From Roseomonas mucosa (GTDB taxonomy: Bacteria; Pseudomonadota; Alphaproteobacteria; Acetobacterales; Acetobacteraceae), in NCBI GenBank assembly GCA_945878375.1, contig CAMDWG010000003.1, positions 175,641 through 239,640 on the forward strand: 64,000 nucleotides of DNA. Reading direction: 5' to 3'. Shown here in pieces: positions 17,456-26,277 of the stretch. The position numbers and the translations under genes are program-made. The notes beneath the pieces are model-generated. The model saw nothing but the letters and a program-made list of their open reading frames with translations, was not told the DNA's origin and ran no database searches. Within the stretch, counting starts at the first letter, position 1. The number at the start of each line of letters is the position of its first letter.

Positions 17456-18171
17456 GCGATCCACCGCTTCTCGAAGCGCGGGAGGTCACGCGCACCCTGC
17501 CCGAAGGCGCGACGCTGGTGCGCGACGTCTCGCTATCCGTCGGGCGGGGGGAATTCGTGGCGGTCACCGGGCCGTCCGGGTCGGGCAAATCGTCGCTGCT
17601 CTACCTGCTCGGCCTGCTCGACCGGCCGACGAAGGGGGAGGTGCGGCTGGAAGGGCGGGACACGGCGCGGCTTTCGGCGAAGGAGATGGCGGCGCTGCGG
17701 CTGGCGCGGCTCGGCTTCGTCTTCCAGTTCCATTTCCTGCTGCCGGAATTCAGCGCGCTGGACAATGTGCTGATCCCGATCCGGCGGCTGGGCCGGCTCC
17801 GCGATACGGAGGCGCGCGAACGCGCGATGGGACTGCTCGGTGCGCTGGGCTTGGCGGATGCGGCGGCGAAACTGCCGGAACAGCTTTCGGGCGGCATGCG
17901 CCAGCGTGTCGCCATCGCGCGCGCGCTGGCCAATGATCCGGCGCTGATCCTGGCCGATGAGCCCACCGGCAACCTCGACACGAAGAATGCCGCTTCCGTC
18001 TTCGACATCTTCGCGAAGCTGGCGGCGGAGGAAGGGCGGGCGGTGATCGTTGTCACGCATGATGCGAACCTCGCCGCGCGGACCACGCGGCGTATCCATC
18101 TGGTGGATGGGCGGATCGTGTCGGATGGGCCGACAATCGAGAGCCTCGGTGGGGGTTCCATCGGCCAGTGA
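17452..18171 (+). CDS. ABC transporter ATP-binding protein (MacB/LolD type)
   Basis: 239-residue ATPase: Walker A GPSGSGKSS about residues 41-49, Q-loop in GFVFQFHFLLPEF, signature LSGGMRQRVAIARA, Walker B LILADEPTGNLD, H-loop VVTHD. This LolD/MacB pattern powers the FtsX-type permease encoded immediately upstream, whose stop overlaps the GTG start. The cargo is unknown. Confidence 0.92.
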   Translation: MSDPPLLEAREVTRTLPEGATLVRDVSLSVGRGEFVAVTGPSGSGKSSLLYLLGLLDRPTKGEVRLEGRDTARLSAKEMAALRLARLGFVFQFHFLLPEFSALDNVLIPIRRLGRLRDTEARERAMGLLGALGLADAAAKLPEQLSGGMRQRVAIARALANDPALILADEPTGNLDTKNAASVFDIFAKLAAEEGRAVIVVTHDANLAARTTRRIHLVDGRIVSDGPTIESLGGGSIGQ

Positions 18172-18235
18172 AGGCTTGTCGGATCACGTCTTCGTGAGTG
18201 GATTGTGGCGATATTGTGGTTCATATGCCTTGATC

Positions 18236-18484
18236 ATGACACATGATGCCACGGCCGTCGCGAAAGGGCAGGCCCTGCTGATCTTCCTCTGCCTGCTCGC
18301 CGGCTTCACGGCCCTGGCGGGCCTGTCCGCCGCCACCGCGACGCTCCTGTTCGGCATAGGCCCCGGCGGGCTGGTCGCGGCGCTGCTCTGTGGTGCCGTG
18401 GCCGTCGGCGCGGCCAGCTGGGCCGCGCTGCTTGCCTGCGGCGCCCCGCCCGGCGCGGGGGTGACTACGGCACCAGGATCCTGA
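18236..18484 (+). CDS. small two-helix membrane protein
   Basis: 82 residues, beginning MTHDATAVAKGQALL and containing two clear hydrophobic helices (about residues 13-35 and 42-66), the second Gly/Ala-rich. No family recognised. ATG at 18236; the frame is open further upstream but that part overlaps the ATPase gene. Its end overlaps the converging lipid-kinase gene by 20 bases. Confidence 0.5.
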   Translation: MTHDATAVAKGQALLIFLCLLAGFTALAGLSAATATLLFGIGPGGLVAALLCGAVAVGAASWAALLACGAPPGAGVTTAPGS

Positions 18485-19394
18485 GGGGCGTCGGCGCGTC
18501 TGCGATCTCGACCGGTAGCCTCCCGGCCGGGTCGCCATCGGCCTGGACCGGCACGGCCTGGCTGGCATGGAGCACGATGCGATGCGCGGGCAGGATCTCG
18601 ACCCCCGGCAAGCGCGGGATGAGGCCGAGCGGCAGCGCCGCGCCGGCGAGTGCGGCTCGCAGGGCGCCCGGGCGGCGGAACAGCACGACCTGGAAGCCCG
18701 GCTCGGCGGGCCGCGCCTCCGGTGCGATCCTATGGCGGCCGGCATAGAGCCGCCCCTTGGTTACGATCACGCTGGCGGCCTGGCTGGCCTGCCCGTCTAG
18801 TTCGACGGTGATCGGCGCGAAGCCATAGCGCGGCAAGTCGCGCAGCGTCTGCCACACATAGGCCGCGCGCCCGGCCCGCCGCTTCAGGCCGAGGTCGAGA
18901 TTCGCAACCACCGCCGCATCGAAGCCGCCGCCCAGCATCTGCACGAACAGCCGCGCGCGCCCATCGGCGAATCGCGCCAGCCCAGGGCGCAACGTCGCCT
19001 GGCGTCCCGCCGCCAGCACCGCCGCCGCGCGCTCCGGCGCCAAGGGCAGGCCCAGTTCCAAGGCCAGCACATTCGCGGTACCCAGCGGCAGCACGCCGAG
19101 CACGGCGGCGCTGCCCGCAAGGCCTGCGGCCACCTCCGCGATGGTGCCATCGCCGCCGGCCGCGACGACAAGCGCGACGCCGCGCGCCGCCGCGTCGCGT
19201 GCCAGCGTCTCGGCATGACCCGGCGCACCTGTCTCGGCGAGCTCGGGCTTGAGCCCGCCCATGCCGAGCGCGGCAAGCGCACGCATCAACCGACGCCGGC
19301 GTCCGGCACCTGCTGTGGGATTGAAGACGATGAGCACGGGCAGCGCGTAGCCACGTTGGATGACGATTCTCTGACGATGTGTTGAATGAAGCAT
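18465..19394 (-). CDS. diacylglycerol kinase family lipid kinase
   Basis: 309-residue protein of the DAGK/YegS catalytic family: FNPTAGAGRR at the N-terminus (nucleotide-binding loop), the hallmark GGDGTIAEVA about residues 81-90 and LPLGTANVLALEL. Family members phosphorylate diacylglycerol, sphingosine or related lipids, or make phospholipid precursors; the true substrate is unknown. ATG at 19394 is chosen over further upstream frames that read into the divergent promoter. It is divergent from an LpxH-like gene and begins a run of envelope lipid genes. Confidence 0.85.
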   Translation of the reverse strand: MLHSTHRQRIVIQRGYALPVLIVFNPTAGAGRRRRLMRALAALGMGGLKPELAETGAPGHAETLARDAAARGVALVVAAGGDGTIAEVAAGLAGSAAVLGVLPLGTANVLALELGLPLAPERAAAVLAAGRQATLRPGLARFADGRARLFVQMLGGGFDAAVVANLDLGLKRRAGRAAYVWQTLRDLPRYGFAPITVELDGQASQAASVIVTKGRLYAGRHRIAPEARPAEPGFQVVLFRRPGALRAALAGAALPLGLIPRLPGVEILPAHRIVLHASQAVPVQADGDPAGRLPVEIADAPTPLRILVP

Positions 19395-19525
19395 GACAAG
19401 CGGTGGGCGGCCGGCGGACGTCATCCAAGATTCACGTGCAGTCGCGGCGTTGCGGGCTACAGCGCTGCAACGCAACGGAAGCCTTCGCGCCGCCTCGGCC
19501 GCGCGGACGCGTGAGACGGACACGC

Positions 19526-20329
19526 ATGCACACCACCGAAGCGAAGCGCCGCTATCGCACAGTGTTCCTCTCCGATATTCATCTCGGCACGCGCGGCTGC
19601 CGCAGCGATTTTCTGGTCGATTTCCTCAATCGCGTCGAATGCGAGAAGCTGTTTCTGGTGGGCGACATCGTCGATGGATGGCGGCTGCGGAAATCGTGGT
19701 ACTGGGATGCAAGCCATGACGAGGTCATCCGGTTGCTGCTGCAGGCCGCGCGGAACGGGACCGAAGTCATCTATATCCCCGGCAACCATGACGAAGTGCT
19801 GCGCGACTGGCTTGGCATGGAAATCGCGGGCGTTCGCCTGGTGAACGAAGCGGTGCACACCGGCGCGGATGGCCGCCGTTACCTGGTGATCCATGGCGAC
19901 CAGTTCGACAGCGTCGTGCGCTACGCCAAGTTCCTCGCCCATCTCGGCGACTGGGCCTATGATACGGCGCTGACCATGAACCGCTGGTTCAACGCGGCGC
20001 GGCGGCGATTCGGCTATCCCTATTGGTCCCTGTCGCAATGGCTGAAGCGGCAGGTGAAGGAAGCGGTGAAGGCGATCGACCGCTTCGAGGGCGCGCTGGC
20101 GCAGGAAGCCCGCCGGCGCGGCCTGGATGGCGTGGTCTGTGGCCATATCCACCATGCCGAGATGCGGATGGTGCAGGGCGTGCTCTACATGAATGACGGC
20201 GACTGGGTGGAAAGCTGCACCGCCCTGGTCGAGCACGCCGATGGGCGGTTCGAGCTGGTGGATTGGGCGCGGGAGAATCGCCTGTCCTTCTTCCGCTCGG
20301 AGTCGCGCCCCCTCGCGGCCGCGGCCTGA
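19526..20329 (+). CDS. LpxH-like UDP-2,3-diacylglucosamine diphosphatase (metallophosphoesterase)
   Basis: 267-residue calcineurin-like phosphoesterase. All metal-binding blocks are visible: SDIHLGTRG (about residues 15-23), GDIVDGW, PGNHDEV, HGDQFD and CGHIHHAEM. COG2908 members of this type hydrolyse UDP-2,3-diacylglucosamine to lipid X in lipid A assembly, but the alphaproteobacterial branch also includes enzymes with other roles, so the LpxH function is likely rather than certain. Its neighbours waaA and lpxK are lipid A genes. ATG at 19526. Confidence 0.8.
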   Translation: MHTTEAKRRYRTVFLSDIHLGTRGCRSDFLVDFLNRVECEKLFLVGDIVDGWRLRKSWYWDASHDEVIRLLLQAARNGTEVIYIPGNHDEVLRDWLGMEIAGVRLVNEAVHTGADGRRYLVIHGDQFDSVVRYAKFLAHLGDWAYDTALTMNRWFNAARRRFGYPYWSLSQWLKRQVKEAVKAIDRFEGALAQEARRRGLDGVVCGHIHHAEMRMVQGVLYMNDGDWVESCTALVEHADGRFELVDWARENRLSFFRSESRPLAAAA

Positions 20330-20370
20330 GCGCGACGCGCCGGCTCGTGGACAGTATCGCCGCCTGGGGC

Positions 20371-21477
20371 ATGGGCGCGTTGGAGGTCGAGGCGGCGACG
20401 CCCGAGGCCGCCGCCCGCCACGCCGCGCCGCAACGCATCCTGATCGTCAGCGACGCCTGGCATCCGCAGGTGAATGGCGTGGTCCGCACGCTCTCGACCG
20501 TGGTGGGCGAACTCCGCGCCGGCGGCGATGTGGTGGAGGTGGTCGGCCCCGACCGCTTCACCTCGTTCCCCATGCCCGGCTATGCGGAGATCCGGCTGGC
20601 CCTGGCGCCGAAGCGGCGGCTGGCGCGCCTCGCGGCCGATTTCGCACCGACGGCGGTGCATATCGCAACCGAAGGGCCGCTCGGCTGGGCCATGCGCGCC
20701 ATCTGCCGTGCGCGGGGCTGGCGCTTCACCACCTCCTTCCACACTCGCTTTCCGGACTATCTCCATGCGCGGACGCGGATCCCGCTGGCCTGGTCCTGGG
20801 CCCTGATGCGGCGCTTCCATGCGGCCAGCGCCGGGACCTTCTGCGCCACCCCGTCGCTGGCGCAGGAACTCGCCACGCGCGGCTTTGGCCGCATCGTGCC
20901 GTGGTCGCGCGGCGTCGATCTCGACAGCTTCCGCCATGATGCCGCAGAGCATGGCGAAGCCGAGGCCTGGGAAAGCCTGCCGCGCCCGATCTTCCTCTAT
21001 GCCGGGCGTGTCGCGATCGAGAAGAACATCGAGGCGTTCCTGTCCCTCGACCTGCCGGGCAGCAAGGTGGTGGTCGGGGATGGGCCACAGCGGGCGCAGC
21101 TGATGCGCCGCTTCCCGAGCGCCCATTTCACCGGCTGGCGCGAGAATGGTGCGCTGGCGCGGGCCTATGCGAAGGCCGATGTCTTCGTCTTCCCCTCTCG
21201 CACCGATACCTTCGGGCTGGTGCTGCTGGAGGCGCTGGCCTCCGGCACCCCCGTCGCGGCGTTTCCGGTGACCGGGCCGCTCGACGTGATCGGGACGACG
21301 CCGGATGGGATGCGGGGTGATGGCTGGCCGGTCGGCGTGCTGGACGAGGATCTGCGCGCCGCCTGCCTGCGCGCGCTCGGCGCCGACCGCGCGCAATGCC
21401 GCGCCCATGCGGAACGCCATTCCTGGGCCGCCTGCGCGCGGCGCTTCCGCGACGGGCTCGCCCCCATCGTAGGGTAG
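20371..21477 (+). CDS. GT4-type glycosyltransferase
   Basis: About 368 residues of a GT-B fold, family 4 glycosyltransferase similar to GDP-mannose-dependent lipid mannosyl/glucuronosyl transferases. N-terminal acceptor motif SDAWHPQVNGVVRTL, mid-protein SRGVDLDSFRHD, donor-site block DVFVFPSRTDTFGLVLLEAL with the EX7E pattern. It sits between LpxH-like and acyltransferase genes, so it may glycosylate a membrane lipid. Start uncertain: ATG 20371 is used, GTG 20347 would add eight residues. Confidence 0.83.
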   Translation: MGALEVEAATPEAAARHAAPQRILIVSDAWHPQVNGVVRTLSTVVGELRAGGDVVEVVGPDRFTSFPMPGYAEIRLALAPKRRLARLAADFAPTAVHIATEGPLGWAMRAICRARGWRFTTSFHTRFPDYLHARTRIPLAWSWALMRRFHAASAGTFCATPSLAQELATRGFGRIVPWSRGVDLDSFRHDAAEHGEAEAWESLPRPIFLYAGRVAIEKNIEAFLSLDLPGSKVVVGDGPQRAQLMRRFPSAHFTGWRENGALARAYAKADVFVFPSRTDTFGLVLLEALASGTPVAAFPVTGPLDVIGTTPDGMRGDGWPVGVLDEDLRAACLRALGADRAQCRAHAERHSWAACARRFRDGLAPIVG

Positions 21478-21567
21478 AAGCGACGACCAGGACAGGACGC
21501 CGCATTTCCCCCCTACGCGCCGGCATGCTACGGGCGCGGCCATGACGTGCCTCATGCCGCGGGACCG

Positions 21568-22254
21568 ATGCGCAAGCTGATCCGCCATCCCGCCATGCAG
21601 GCGGGCCTGGCGCGGATCATCGGCGCCTATCTGTCCTTCGCATTGCGGACCACCCGCTGGCGGGTGCTCGGCGCCGACCCCGCTTTGGCGGAGTTGCGGG
21701 AAGGCCGCCCCCTGATCATCGCCTTCTGGCATGAACGGCTCCCCGTCGTCCCGGTGCTGTTCCGCCTGGTGGCGGAGCGGGAGCCGGCGGCGGCGGCGCT
21801 GGTTCCGCATGTGCTGGTCAGCCAGCACCGCGATGGGCGCTTCATCGGCGCGGCGGTGGCGCGGTTCGGCTACCGGATGGTCTATGGCTCCTCCAGCCGT
21901 GGCGGCGCGCAGGCGCTGGTGGAGATGCTCCGGGTGCTGCGGGCGGGGAACCCGGTGGCGATCACGCCTGACGGCCCGCGCGGCCCGCGCCGCCAGCCTG
22001 CGCCGGGCCTCGTGCAGCTCGCGGCGCGCTCGGGCGCGGCGATCGTGCCGGTGGCGGGCGCGACCAGCCATCATCGCATCCTGCCCAGCTGGGACCGGAT
22101 GATGATGCCGCTGCCCTTCGGCCGGGGCGTCATCGCCTGCGGGACGCCGGTGCAGGTGCCGCGCGACGGGGCGGAGGCCGCGTTGCCCATCGTCGCCGCC
22201 GCGCTGGATGCCGCTTGCGCCAGGGCGGATGCGGAGGTCGGGATCGGCCGATGA
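21568..22254 (+). CDS. lysophospholipid acyltransferase-like protein (DUF374)
   Basis: 228-residue protein with the acyltransferase pattern: AFWHERLPVVPVLF (about residues 45-58) in place of the HX4D block, the VLVSQHRDGRFIGAAVARFGY segment, and TPDGPRGPRR before a hydrophobic strand. DUF374 proteins are related to LpxL/PlsC acyltransferases and stand near waaA and lpxK in many alphaproteobacteria, so a role in placing acyl chains on lipid A or another envelope lipid is likely. ATG 21568 is taken; an upstream GTG at 21547 is possible. The stop overlaps the waaA start (ATGA). Confidence 0.78.
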   Translation: MRKLIRHPAMQAGLARIIGAYLSFALRTTRWRVLGADPALAELREGRPLIIAFWHERLPVVPVLFRLVAEREPAAAALVPHVLVSQHRDGRFIGAAVARFGYRMVYGSSSRGGAQALVEMLRVLRAGNPVAITPDGPRGPRRQPAPGLVQLAARSGAAIVPVAGATSHHRILPSWDRMMMPLPFGRGVIACGTPVQVPRDGAEAALPIVAAALDAACARADAEVGIGR

Positions 22255-23588
22255 GCGGCGCGCTGCGGGCCTGGCGACTGGCCGCGACGCTGCTGGCGCC
22301 GCTGCTGCCCCTGCATCTGCGCCTGCGGGCCCGGCGCGGGAAGGAGATTGCGGACCGGCTGGGCGAACGGCGCGGCTTCGGCGCCGCGCGGCCGCCGGGG
22401 CGGCTGTTCTGGCTGCACGCCGCCAGTGTGGGCGAGACGCTGTCCTCCCTGCCCGTCCTGGACGCCATGGCGCGGCGCGATCCCGATCTGCACTTCCTGG
22501 TGACCACCGGGACCGTGACCTCCGCCGAGTTGCTGGCGCAGCGCCTGCCGCCGGAATGGGCAGCGCGGGTGCAGCACCGCTTCGTGCCGCTCGACGTGCC
22601 AGCCTGGGTGGACCGTTTCCTGGCCGATTGGCGTCCCGATGCCGCCGCCTTCGTGGAAAGCGAGCTGTGGCCCAACCTGCTGGCTGCCGCCGCCGCCCGT
22701 GGCGTGCCGCTGGCCCTGGTCAATGCGCGCATGAGCCCGCGCAGCGCCGCGCGCTGGGCCCGCGCGCCGGGGCTGGCGCGGGCCATCCTCGGCGCCTTCC
22801 GCCTGGTGGCCGCGCGCTCGGCCCAGGATGCGCGGCGGCTCGGCGCGCTGGGTGTTGGCGGGGTGCAAAGCTGGGGCGATTTGAAGGCCGCCGCCCCGCC
22901 GCTGCCGGCCGATCCCGCGAAGCTGGCGGCGCTGCAGGCCGCGATCGGCCCGCGGCCTGTCTTCCTCGCCGCCTCGACCCATCCGGGGGAGGACGCGATG
23001 GTGCTCGCGGCCCATGCCGCCCTGGCGGGGGAGTTCCCGGATCTGCTGACCATCATCGCGCCGCGCCACCCGGACAGGGGCGCGGCCATCGCAGCCCTCG
23101 GCGCCGAGGCAGGGCTGGCCACGCTGCGCCGCGCGGAAGGCGCGCTGCCCGGGCGGGATGCGGCGATCTATGTGGCCGACACGATGGGCGAACTCGGGCT
23201 GTTCTACCGGCTGGCCGGCGCGGCGCTGGTGGGGGGATCCCTGGTGCGGCATGGCGGCCAGAACCCGCTGGAGGCCGCGCGGCTCGGCTGCCCCGTCCTG
23301 CTCGGCCCCCATACCTGGAACTTCGAGGAACCGGTGGCCCAACTGCTGGAGGCCGGCGGTGCGGTGCCGCTCGATGGGCCCGCCGCGCTGGCGCCCGCCA
23401 TCCGGGACGTGCTATCCGATGCCCAAGGCGGGCGGGCTTTGGCCATGGCTGCCGCTTCCGTGGCCCAGGGCCAAGCCGGCTTGCCGGAGCGGCTGGCCGG
23501 GGCGCTGCTTGAGCTGCTGGAGCCGGCGTCGCCGGCCAAGACACGGCCGCAGGGCCCCGTCATGGGGCCTGCGGCGGATTTGAACTGA
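22251..23588 (+). CDS. waaA: 3-deoxy-D-manno-octulosonic acid (Kdo) transferase
   Basis: 445-residue GT30 enzyme that moves Kdo from CMP-Kdo to lipid IVA at the inner face of the inner membrane. Signs: hydrophobic N-terminus, LFWLHAASVGET (the catalytic Glu lies in SVGE), FVESELWPNLL, AASTHPGEDAMVL and VGGSLVRHGGQNPLEAA near the C-terminus. ATG at 22251 overlaps the preceding stop. It is followed after 13 bases by lpxK, the usual partner. Confidence 0.95.
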   Translation: MSGALRAWRLAATLLAPLLPLHLRLRARRGKEIADRLGERRGFGAARPPGRLFWLHAASVGETLSSLPVLDAMARRDPDLHFLVTTGTVTSAELLAQRLPPEWAARVQHRFVPLDVPAWVDRFLADWRPDAAAFVESELWPNLLAAAAARGVPLALVNARMSPRSAARWARAPGLARAILGAFRLVAARSAQDARRLGALGVGGVQSWGDLKAAAPPLPADPAKLAALQAAIGPRPVFLAASTHPGEDAMVLAAHAALAGEFPDLLTIIAPRHPDRGAAIAALGAEAGLATLRRAEGALPGRDAAIYVADTMGELGLFYRLAGAALVGGSLVRHGGQNPLEAARLGCPVLLGPHTWNFEEPVAQLLEAGGAVPLDGPAALAPAIRDVLSDAQGGRALAMAAASVAQGQAGLPERLAGALLELLEPASPAKTRPQGPVMGPAADLN

Positions 23589-23601
23589 CGAACGAGGCCT
23601 G

Positions 23602-24591
23602 ATGCGAGCTCCCGGCTTCTGGGTGGGTGGTGGCGGGGGAATTGCGCCCCTTCTTCTCGCTCCCTTCTCGGCGATCTATGCCGGCGCGACCGCGCGGCGC
23701 ATGGCGCGCAGCGGCTGGCGGGCGCCCGTGCCCGTCATCTGCTGCGGCAATGCGACGGCCGGCGGGGCGGGCAAGACCACGGTGGCGCTCGATCTCGGCC
23801 GGCGGCTGGCGGAGCGGGGCGTCGCGTCGCAATTCCTGCTGCGCGGCTATGGCGGCAGCCTGAAGGGCCCGGTCCGCGTCGATCCCGCCAGCCATGACAG
23901 CACCCAGGTCGGTGACGAGGCGCTGCTGCTGGCGGAGGTGCGGCCCACCTGGGTCGCGGCCGATCGCGGCGCGGGCGGGCAGGCGGCGGTCGCGGCCGGG
24001 GCCCAGGCCATCGTGATGGATGACGGGTTGCAGAACCCGACGCTGGAGAAGGATCTCTCACTCCTGGTGATCGATGGCGGCTTCGGCTTCGGCAATGGGC
24101 GGGTGATCCCCGCAGGGCCGCTTCGGGAGCCGGTGGCCAATGCCGCCGCGCGGTGCCAGGCGGCGGTGCTGATCGGCGCCGATGAATCAGGTGCCCTGGC
24201 GCAACTGCCGAAGGACCTGCCGGTGCTGCGCGCCCGGCTGGTGGCGGGGCCTGAGGCCGCCGCGCTGGCCGGCCAGCCTGTCTTCGCCTTCTGCGGCATC
24301 GCCAGCCCGCCAAAATTCTTCGCCACGCTCCAGGAAGCCGGCGCCGTGCTGGCGGGGCGGGAATCCTTCGCCGACCACTACCCCTATGACGATGGTGACC
24401 TGAAGCAATTGCTGGCCCAGGCCGAGGCGCTGCGCGCCCTGCCGGTGACCACCCGCAAGGATTTCGTCCGCATCCCGCCCGCCTACCGGTCGCGCGTGAC
24501 CGTGATCTCCGTGGCCCTGGCTTGGGAAGAACCGGCCGCCATCGACAGCCTGCTGGACCCCCTCGCGGCGCAGGTCCCGGCGGCCATCTGA
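23602..24591 (+). CDS. lpxK: tetraacyldisaccharide 4'-kinase
   Basis: 329-residue kinase that adds the 4'-phosphate to the lipid A precursor at the inner membrane. Shows the membrane-proximal N-terminal hydrophobic stretch, a P-loop GNATAGGAGKTT about residues 48-59, the LLRGYGG and VGDEALLL motifs and MDDGLQNPTLEKD, all typical. It lies directly after waaA. Ends 68 bases before the TetR gene, whose operator lies in the gap. Confidence 0.95.
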   Translation: MRAPGFWVGGGGGIAPLLLAPFSAIYAGATARRMARSGWRAPVPVICCGNATAGGAGKTTVALDLGRRLAERGVASQFLLRGYGGSLKGPVRVDPASHDSTQVGDEALLLAEVRPTWVAADRGAGGQAAVAAGAQAIVMDDGLQNPTLEKDLSLLVIDGGFGFGNGRVIPAGPLREPVANAAARCQAAVLIGADESGALAQLPKDLPVLRARLVAGPEAAALAGQPVFAFCGIASPPKFFATLQEAGAVLAGRESFADHYPYDDGDLKQLLAQAEALRALPVTTRKDFVRIPPAYRSRVTVISVALAWEEPAAIDSLLDPLAAQVPAAI

Positions 24592-24604
24592 CGAGACCGA
24601 CTAG

Positions 24605-24645
24605 ACCGGCTGGACGGTTTGTCCTTGACATACCGTCCAGCCGGT
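24605..24645 (+). promoter_or_regulatory. TetR operator and promoter of the devBCA operon
   Basis: A perfect 14-bp inverted repeat, ACCGGCTGGACGGT (24605-24618) and ACCGTCCAGCCGGT (24632-24645), with a 13-base spacer that holds a consensus -35, TTGACA (24625-24630). Each arm is itself framed by ACCG...CGGT, so two TetR dimers could bind side by side. A -10 is weak, near AGTTAA (24648-24653). The leader to the tetR ATG at 24659 would be almost nil. Autorepression by the encoded regulator is the natural reading. Confidence 0.75.
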
Positions 24646-24658
24646 ACAGTTAAGGCGC

Positions 24659-25237
24659 ATGATCGATGCGCCCCAACAAACCCCGCCCGACGCCTGCACC
24701 CGGATCCTGGATGCGGCCGAGGCCATCGTGCAGGCCCGCGGCGTCGCCGGCCTGACCCTGGAGGCAGCCGCCCGTGACGCGGGCGTCTCCAAGGGCGGGC
24801 TGCTCTATCACTTCAACTCCAAGGAAGCCCTGCTGGGTGCCCTGCTCTGCCGGCTCGCGCTGTTCATGGAGCAGCAGTACCGCGCGGCCATCGAGGCCCA
24901 GCCCGAGGGGCCCGGCCGGGTCTCGCGCGCCCTGCTGAACTGGGGCTTCGGCGACGAGGGCTGCACCGTGACGGACGAGATGCATGACCGCGCCGCCGCC
25001 GTCTTCCTCGCCGCCTTCCACCACGACCGCGCCCTGCTCGACCCGATCCGGGAGGTGATTGCGCGGATGCGGGCCGACATGGCCGCCGACGGCCTGCCCC
25101 CCGGGCATGCGGGCGCGATCAACGCCGCTGGCGATGGGATGTTCATGGCCCGGCTGTTTCACCTCTACACGCCGAGCGAGGCCGAACGCGCCGAGATGCG
25201 GGCCGCGCTCGGCAAGCTCGTGGAGACCGCGCGATGA
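24659..25237 (+). CDS. TetR/AcrR family regulator of the adjacent exporter
   Basis: 192-residue repressor. The helix-turn-helix lies at about residues 14-60 with the usual ILDAAEAIVQARGVAGLTL, AARDAGVSKGGLLYHF and SKEALLGAL blocks; the C-terminal part is the ligand-sensing domain. It is first in an operon with an HlyD-FtsX-ATPase exporter (stop/ATG overlap with devB), and a perfect palindrome covers its promoter. It probably represses the operon until an exported compound binds. Confidence 0.9.
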   Translation: MIDAPQQTPPDACTRILDAAEAIVQARGVAGLTLEAAARDAGVSKGGLLYHFNSKEALLGALLCRLALFMEQQYRAAIEAQPEGPGRVSRALLNWGFGDEGCTVTDEMHDRAAAVFLAAFHHDRALLDPIREVIARMRADMAADGLPPGHAGAINAAGDGMFMARLFHLYTPSEAERAEMRAALGKLVETAR

Positions 25238-26277
25238 CCCGCGGCACACGCCTGATCCTCGGCGCCGCGCTGCTGGCGGCGGCCGGCGGCGCCGGCTTCG
25301 CCTGGATGCAGCCCGGCGAGGCCGAGCGCCGCCCGGCCCCCGCGCCCGCCACCGCCAGCGCCCCGGCGGGCGTCGGCGCACTCGGCCGGGTTGAGCCTGC
25401 CTCCCGCATCCGCCGGCTTGCGCCCGCGCCCTCTCAGGAAGGGGCACGGATCGAAACCCTGCTGGTCGCGGAGGGCGACCGCGTCACCCAGGGCCAGATC
25501 CTGGCGGAGTTCAGCGATGCCGGGCTGCGGGATGCGGCACTCCTGCAGGCGCAGGCGCAGCGCGCCCAGGCCAGCGCGCGGCTGGACCGCACCCGCGCCG
25601 CCGGCCGTCCTTCCGAGATCGCGGCGCAGCGCGCGCGGATCGAGGCGCTCCGCAATGCGGAAGATAGCGCCCGGCGGGAAGCGGAACGCGCCGAGCGGCT
25701 GGAACGCGCCGGCGCGGGGGCGGAAGCGGTGGCCGAACGCGCCCGCTTCGTCGCGAACCGCACCCGCGCGGAACGCGCCGAGGCCGAGGCAACGCTCGAG
25801 ACCCTGCTGCGCCCGCGCCCGGAAGACCTGGCGCTGGCGGAAGCCGAACTCGCCGCCGCCGAGGCTGCCCTCGCCCGCGCCGAGGCCGAGGCCGCGCTGG
25901 CCAGGCTCCGCGCGCCCATCGGCGGCACGATCCTGCGCGTGCTGGCACGCAGCGGCGAGCGCGCTGGGGCGGATGGCGTGCTGGAGATCGCCGACCTGTC
26001 GCGCATGGACATCGTCGCCGATGTCTATGAGACCGACCTGCCGCGCCTGCGGCTGGGCGCCGCGGCGGAGGTGCTGGTGCCCGGCGAGGCCACGCGCTTC
26101 CCCGCCACGGTGCGGGAGATCGGCTGGCAGGTCCGCCGCAACACTCAGGCGACGACCGACCCGGTGGCGGCGGTGGATGCGCGCACCGTGGAAGTCCGCC
26201 TCGCCCTGCCGCCGGAGGCGGCGGCGGCGCTGGCGCGCCGGTCCAACATGCAGGTGCAGGTGGCGATCAGGCCATGA
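25234..26277 (+). CDS. devB: DevB-type HlyD-family adaptor
   Basis: 347-residue periplasmic adaptor: N-terminal anchor (LILGAALLAAAGGAGFAWM), an Arg/Ala/Glu-rich coiled-coil hairpin about residues 95-225, a second lipoyl part (LRAPIGGTILRVLARSGE) and a beta barrel with DVYETDLPRLRLGAAAEVLV. The gene order adaptor-permease-ATPase and sequence of the next gene fit the DevBCA exporter group, first known from cyanobacterial glycolipid export. The cargo in proteobacteria is unknown. ATGA overlaps on both sides. Confidence 0.85.
   Translation: MTRGTRLILGAALLAAAGGAGFAWMQPGEAERRPAPAPATASAPAGVGALGRVEPASRIRRLAPAPSQEGARIETLLVAEGDRVTQGQILAEFSDAGLRDAALLQAQAQRAQASARLDRTRAAGRPSEIAAQRARIEALRNAEDSARREAERAERLERAGAGAEAVAERARFVANRTRAERAEAEATLETLLRPRPEDLALAEAELAAAEAALARAEAEAALARLRAPIGGTILRVLARSGERAGADGVLEIADLSRMDIVADVYETDLPRLRLGAAAEVLVPGEATRFPATVREIGWQVRRNTQATTDPVAAVDARTVEVRLALPPEAAAALARRSNMQVQVAIRP

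Noticed and set aside
20185..22074. 629-codon minus-strand frame opposite the glycosyltransferase
   Set aside because: Antisense shadow of GT4 and acyltransferase genes with coherent motifs.
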